Shown piece after piece: positions 6,807 through 9,071 of a stretch of 9,071 nt of DNA. The DNA comes from an uncultured Eubacteriales bacterium. Its GTDB lineage: Bacteria > Bacillota > Clostridia > Peptostreptococcales > Anaerovoracaceae. The DNA lies in contig CAJUEB010000094.1 in assembly GCA_910585135.1 (NCBI GenBank), forward strand, positions 1 through 9,071, written 5' to 3'. Position numbers and translations under genes: made by a program. The notes under the pieces were generated by a model that saw only the letters and a program-made list of their open reading frames with translations, ran no database searches and was not told where the DNA came from. Every line of letters begins with the position of its first letter. The first letter of the stretch is position 1.

Positions 6807-6877
6807 TAAGTAGGGATTAAGAAAAAGCATAAATTCAATGAATCTGATGATTTGTGTTTTATTTCAAGCAGGAAAAT

Positions 6878-6937
6878 AATCCCCAAAGCGGAAAGAACAA
6901 GCAGTTGTCAGGAGGGGATTTTGCTGATTTTGGGGAT
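6878..6937. repeat. Inverted repeat with two alternative partners upstream of the surface-protein gene
   Basis: ATCCCCAAA (6879-6887) pairs perfectly with TTTGGGGAT (6929-6937) over 9 bp. The overlapping AATCCCC (6878-6884) can instead pair with GGGGATT (6914-6920). On the minus strand the 9-bp stem is followed by TATTTTCC, a weak terminator-like tail. The structure is 120-180 bases before the ATG at 6757. Confidence 0.35.
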
Positions 6938-6979
6938 AAAAGAGATTGTTTGCTGATGGATTAGAGATGAAGTGAGTAA

Positions 6980-7180
6980 AAATTAGAAATTTATGTAAAA
7001 TGCAATTATTTGAGTAGCAAGGATGTTTTTTTGTGTAAATGCTACTTTAATTTCAATGCTTCTGGCATTCAGGGCAGCTTTTTGATGGAACAGGATTTTG
7101 TTGGCGCAGCCAATATCGCTGCAAGGATTGAAAATAAAGTAGCAAGTGATGAAAAGAAGGGAGATGCTACTCAAGTTTAG
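6980..7180 (+). pseudogene. Decayed TnpB / IS605 OrfB-like C-terminal fragment
   Basis: An open frame of 66 codons without an in-frame ATG ends in TAG at 7178-7180. It contains a degenerate zinc-ribbon-like pattern (VKCNYLSSKDVFLCKCYFNFNASG) followed by MEQDFVGAANIAARIENK. TnpB and other IS200/IS605 OrfB proteins typically end with a CxxC...CxxC ribbon and then D-x-x-x-A-x-N-I-x-x-R, so the order and spacing fit. The ribbon has lost cysteines and nothing of the RuvC core is visible upstream, where stop codons interrupt the frame at 6977. A 6-bp hairpin (TGCCGA 7187-7192 / TCGGCA 7208-7213) follows the stop, where an element end could lie. The alternative is chance resemblance in AT-rich DNA. 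It is non-functional as a nuclease in either case. Confidence 0.45.
7010..7174. repeat. 165-bp interrupted palindrome
   Basis: Three blocks pair about one centre at 7092: TTGAGTAGCA (7010-7019) with TGCTACTCAA (7165-7174), TGCTACTTTA (7040-7049) with TAAAGTAGCA (7135-7144), and TTTCAAT (7051-7057) with ATTGAAA (7127-7133). The 20-base intervals between the first two blocks are the same length on both sides but mostly unpaired. Each half can also fold on itself through AGTAGCA/TGCTACT (7013-7019 with 7040-7046, and 7138-7144 with 7165-7171). It overlaps the TnpB-like fragment and may mark the ends of a small non-autonomous element. Confidence 0.55.
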
Positions 7181-7308
7181 CCAATTTGCCGATTGAGAGG
7201 TTTTTTGTCGGCATTATTTGTAAGAGAAATTAGCTTGTGATTTTTTGGCGATGAAAATCAGATGATGTTATATCCGATAACAATAGATGGAATAGATATG
7301 AAAGGGCG

Positions 7309-7587
7309 CATCGAATGTCTTGGATGCCATGACTTGATTGAACTCATCTAGATCGAATTTTCTGTCGGGAATGCCTTAGTGGAAATGTTTTCGAAGGAGT
7401 TTTCTGATTGAAATTTTCTGTATGAAATGATTTCGATGAGTTTTTTTGTAGGAACTGTTTTGGTTGAAATGTTTTGGTTGAAATATTTTGGACAGAATAT
7501 TTTGTAGAGCGTGTATTCATGGAAATGATTTGTAAGGAATATCTCAGCTGGAATTTTCAGATGGAACTCCTCAGGCAGAAGGCTTTA
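7309..7587. repeat. Degenerate 14-bp tandem repeat array, about 20 units
   Basis: From 7309 to 7546 the sequence divides into 17 consecutive 14-base units with no insertion or deletion, consensus about GWTGRAATGTTTTG. By hand count, column 8 is T in 17 of 17 units, column 13 is T in 16, column 6 is A in 14 and column 4 is G in 13. The best-matching units are 7463-7476 and 7477-7490. A 13-base unit (7547-7559) and further weaker 14-base units (7560-7573, 7574-7587, possibly to about 7615) follow. The period is not a multiple of three and all plus frames have stops, so it is not a coding repeat. It lies downstream of hydA and about 550 bases upstream of the surface-protein start. No known repeat family is recognised. 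Confidence 0.75.
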
Positions 7588-7626
7588 AATGGCACGCCCT
7601 AGAGAACGCTTTATATGCCCTCTTAT

Positions 7627-7666
7627 ATAAAAAGAACGCAGCATGAAATCGCTTCTCATGCTGCGT
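7627..7666 (-). terminator. Rho-independent terminator of hydA
   Basis: On the minus strand ACGCAGCATGA (7666-7656) pairs perfectly over 11 bp with TCATGCTGCGT (7646-7636) around a 9-nt loop, followed by TCTTTTTAT. It lies about 70 bases after the hydantoinase stop codon and separates that gene from the repeat array. Confidence 0.88.
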
Positions 7667-7735
7667 CCCGATTAGAAAAATCCACTTACATTTTGCATAT
7701 GCCCAAAAGCATATAGCTATGACTTGCTTGCCGCT

Positions 7736-9071
7736 TTACAGGTCAGGCGTTTTATGGTGAACTTTCTTGCATTTTACGAACTGACCGTCGCCTTTCTGGC
7801 CGACATAGTCCTTGCCGTCGAATACCAGCTTGCCCCTTGAGTAGGTTGCAACAGGATAGCCCTTGAATTTAGCCGTTTCCCAAATCGTGTGGTCAAGCGC
7901 ACCGTGCTGGTTTTCCGCATTCTTAACGACGAAATCCTTCTTCGGATCGTAAATCACGATGTCAGCGTCAAGACCGATTTCGATTGCGCCCTTGCAATAA
8001 TCGATACCAAACAGTTTAGCAGGGTTTGTAGCGGAGATTTCCACTGCCTTTTCGAAGGAGATCCTGCCTTTGTTTGCTTCCGACAAGATGTAAGGATACA
8101 TATTTTCGATTCCGGCACATCCATTCGGGATCGTCGTAAAGTCTCCAGGCGTTCCATCCTTCTTGGTGATTCCCCAGTCTTTTTCCGACTGCAAGAACGG
8201 ACAGTGGTCTGTTGCAAGTGTTGATACCGCGCCTGTCTTGATTCCGTTCCACAGCGCATCCATGGATTCCTTGCCCTTCATTGGAGGGGAGCATACGAAG
8301 TCGCGCGCCCGAAGTCCCAGTGCAGGGATTCCGTCCTTATAAACATCTTTTGTGAATGCGAGATACTGTGGGCAAGTTTCTGCAAAGATCGGGTATCCTT
8401 CCGCCCTTGCCTGCGTAACGGCGTCAACACCTTGCTTGTTGTCGAGATGGACGATGTACAGGGAAGCGCCAGCCATCTTTGCCAGATTGATCGCTCTTAC
8501 ATCAGCTTCTCCGGCAACGGCTTCATTCTTTGCCATATAATGCCACCATGCTTCTGTTTTGCCTTCTGCGAGATACTGCTTGATGAGCGCATTATTTACA
8601 TCCCTGTTTTCTGCGTGTACGCCTACCAGAGCGCCAATCTTAGCAGCATGTTGCAGTGTTTCGAAGAACTGGCCGTCATCTACGCCGAAATCGTATACCA
8701 TGAATACTTTGAAGGAGGTAACGCCTCTTTTCACGCATTCATCCATCGACGCCAGCATTTCAGGTGTTGTAACATCACCGACACCGATGTGGTATGAGTA
8801 ATCGATCGCAGGACCATCTTCCTGGCAGATCGCGTCTCTTCGATCCAGCGCAGCATCCATCGTTTCGCCAACGCCTTGCAGTACGAAGTCGAATACTGTG
8901 GTCGTGCCGCCGCATGCAGCTGCCCTTGTGCCGGTGTGGTAATCGTCTGTAGCGATCGTACCGCCAAAAGGCATAGCAAGGTGCGTATGTCCGTCAATTG
9001 CCCCAGGAAGAATCAGCTTGCCCTTTGCATCAACGACTTCTGTTTTCTTTTCGGGTTTGAGGTTTGCCCCT
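7736..9071 (-). CDS. hydA: Dihydropyrimidinase / D-hydantoinase (5' end beyond window edge)
   Basis: This cyclic amidohydrolase opens dihydrouracil, dihydrothymine or hydantoin rings, a step of reductive pyrimidine breakdown. The frame stays open to the window edge: 444 residues are visible, and the 32 codons before the internal Met at 8974 encode the conserved GKLILPGAIDGHTHLA segment, so that Met is not the start. Roughly 25 N-terminal residues are missing (family length about 460). Binuclear metal-site residues are present in visible numbering: His28 and His30 (DGHTHL), Lys121, probably carboxylated (VTSFKVFM), His152 (VHAEN), His208 (IVHLD) and Asp288 (ATDHCPF). The C-terminal beta domain (GLDADIVIYDPKK, SRGKLVFDGK) is intact. 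Neighbouring pathway genes would be upstream, off-window. Hydantoinase and dihydropyrimidinase cannot be separated by eye. Allantoinase is less likely. Confidence 0.93.
   Translation of the reverse strand, partial: GANLKPEKKTEVVDAKGKLILPGAIDGHTHLAMPFGGTIATDDYHTGTRAAACGGTTTVFDFVLQGVGETMDAALDRRDAICQEDGPAIDYSYHIGVGDVTTPEMLASMDECVKRGVTSFKVFMVYDFGVDDGQFFETLQHAAKIGALVGVHAENRDVNNALIKQYLAEGKTEAWWHYMAKNEAVAGEADVRAINLAKMAGASLYIVHLDNKQGVDAVTQARAEGYPIFAETCPQYLAFTKDVYKDGIPALGLRARDFVCSPPMKGKESMDALWNGIKTGAVSTLATDHCPFLQSEKDWGITKKDGTPGDFTTIPNGCAGIENMYPYILSEANKGRISFEKAVEISATNPAKLFGIDYCKGAIEIGLDADIVIYDPKKDFVVKNAENQHGALDHTIWETAKFKGYPVATYSRGKLVFDGKDYVGQKGDGQFVKCKKVHHKTPDL

Noticed and set aside
6758..6886. Longer start for the surface protein (ATG at 6886).
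   Set aside because: The extra 43 residues precede a perfectly good signal peptide and lack a ribosome site. GGAG at the right distance supports the start at 6757.
7100..7133. CRISPR-repeat look-alike: GCAGC...GCTGC stem followed by GGATTGAAAA, similar in shape to type I-C repeats.
   Set aside because: Only one copy exists, with no spacer pattern. The bases are accounted for by the TnpB-like reading frame and the larger palindrome.
7309..7532. A minus-strand frame of about 50 codons through the 14-bp repeats starting at an ATG near 7520.
   Set aside because: It has no ribosome site and low-complexity Lys/Ser/Phe content forced by the repeat. The 14-base period also shifts frame each unit, which argues against a coding repeat.
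7379..7573. GGA motifs in several repeat units, considered as a CsrA-sponge RNA.
   Set aside because: Fewer than half of the units carry GGA, and they are not presented in hairpin loops.

Overview
The window looks like chromosomal DNA of a low-to-mid GC Gram-positive anaerobe of the Clostridia type. The evidence is strong AGGAGG-type ribosome sites, a YtrA-type GntR/ABC operon, and a surface protein with an NPRTG sorting signal in place of LPXTG. Genus cannot be fixed from this sequence; a Negativicute is less likely because the wall-anchored protein implies a Gram-positive envelope.

Layout. (1) The left edge carries the C-terminal part of a nitroreductase (+). (2) A 650-base gene-poor stretch follows, with alternating inverted repeats (CTCTGTATA/TATACAGAG and ACAGCAAA). 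(3) A compact operon on + encodes a YtrA-type GntR repressor, an ABC ATPase and an ABC-2 permease. Its promoter is -35 TTGACA, 16-nt spacer, -10 TATAAT, and a perfect 12+12 bp palindrome lies on the -10, which suggests autoregulation. (4) A monocistronic ferritin with all canonical ferroxidase residues has its own promoter. (5) Between ferritin and the next, convergent gene lie three hairpins: a long-loop terminator, an IS200/IS605-end or REP-like hairpin, and a bidirectional terminator. (6) A 908-residue minus-strand surface protein has a signal peptide, BspA-type leucine-rich repeats, Ig-like and FN3-like modules, a Gly/Ser linker and the NPRTG anchor. (7) An 850-base accessory-looking stretch carries a decayed TnpB-like C-terminal fragment, a 165-bp interrupted palindrome and a 14-bp degenerate tandem repeat held in phase for 17 consecutive units. 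(8) A hydantoinase/dihydropyrimidinase gene on the minus strand runs off the right edge and is followed by a clear terminator.

The genes do not form one pathway. They are separate units: redox/detoxification (nitroreductase), regulated export or envelope-stress defence (GntR-ABC), iron storage (ferritin), surface adhesion (LRR protein) and reductive pyrimidine or hydantoin catabolism (hydA). The least explained structure is the phased 14-bp repeat array at about 7309-7587, between hydA and the surface-protein gene.
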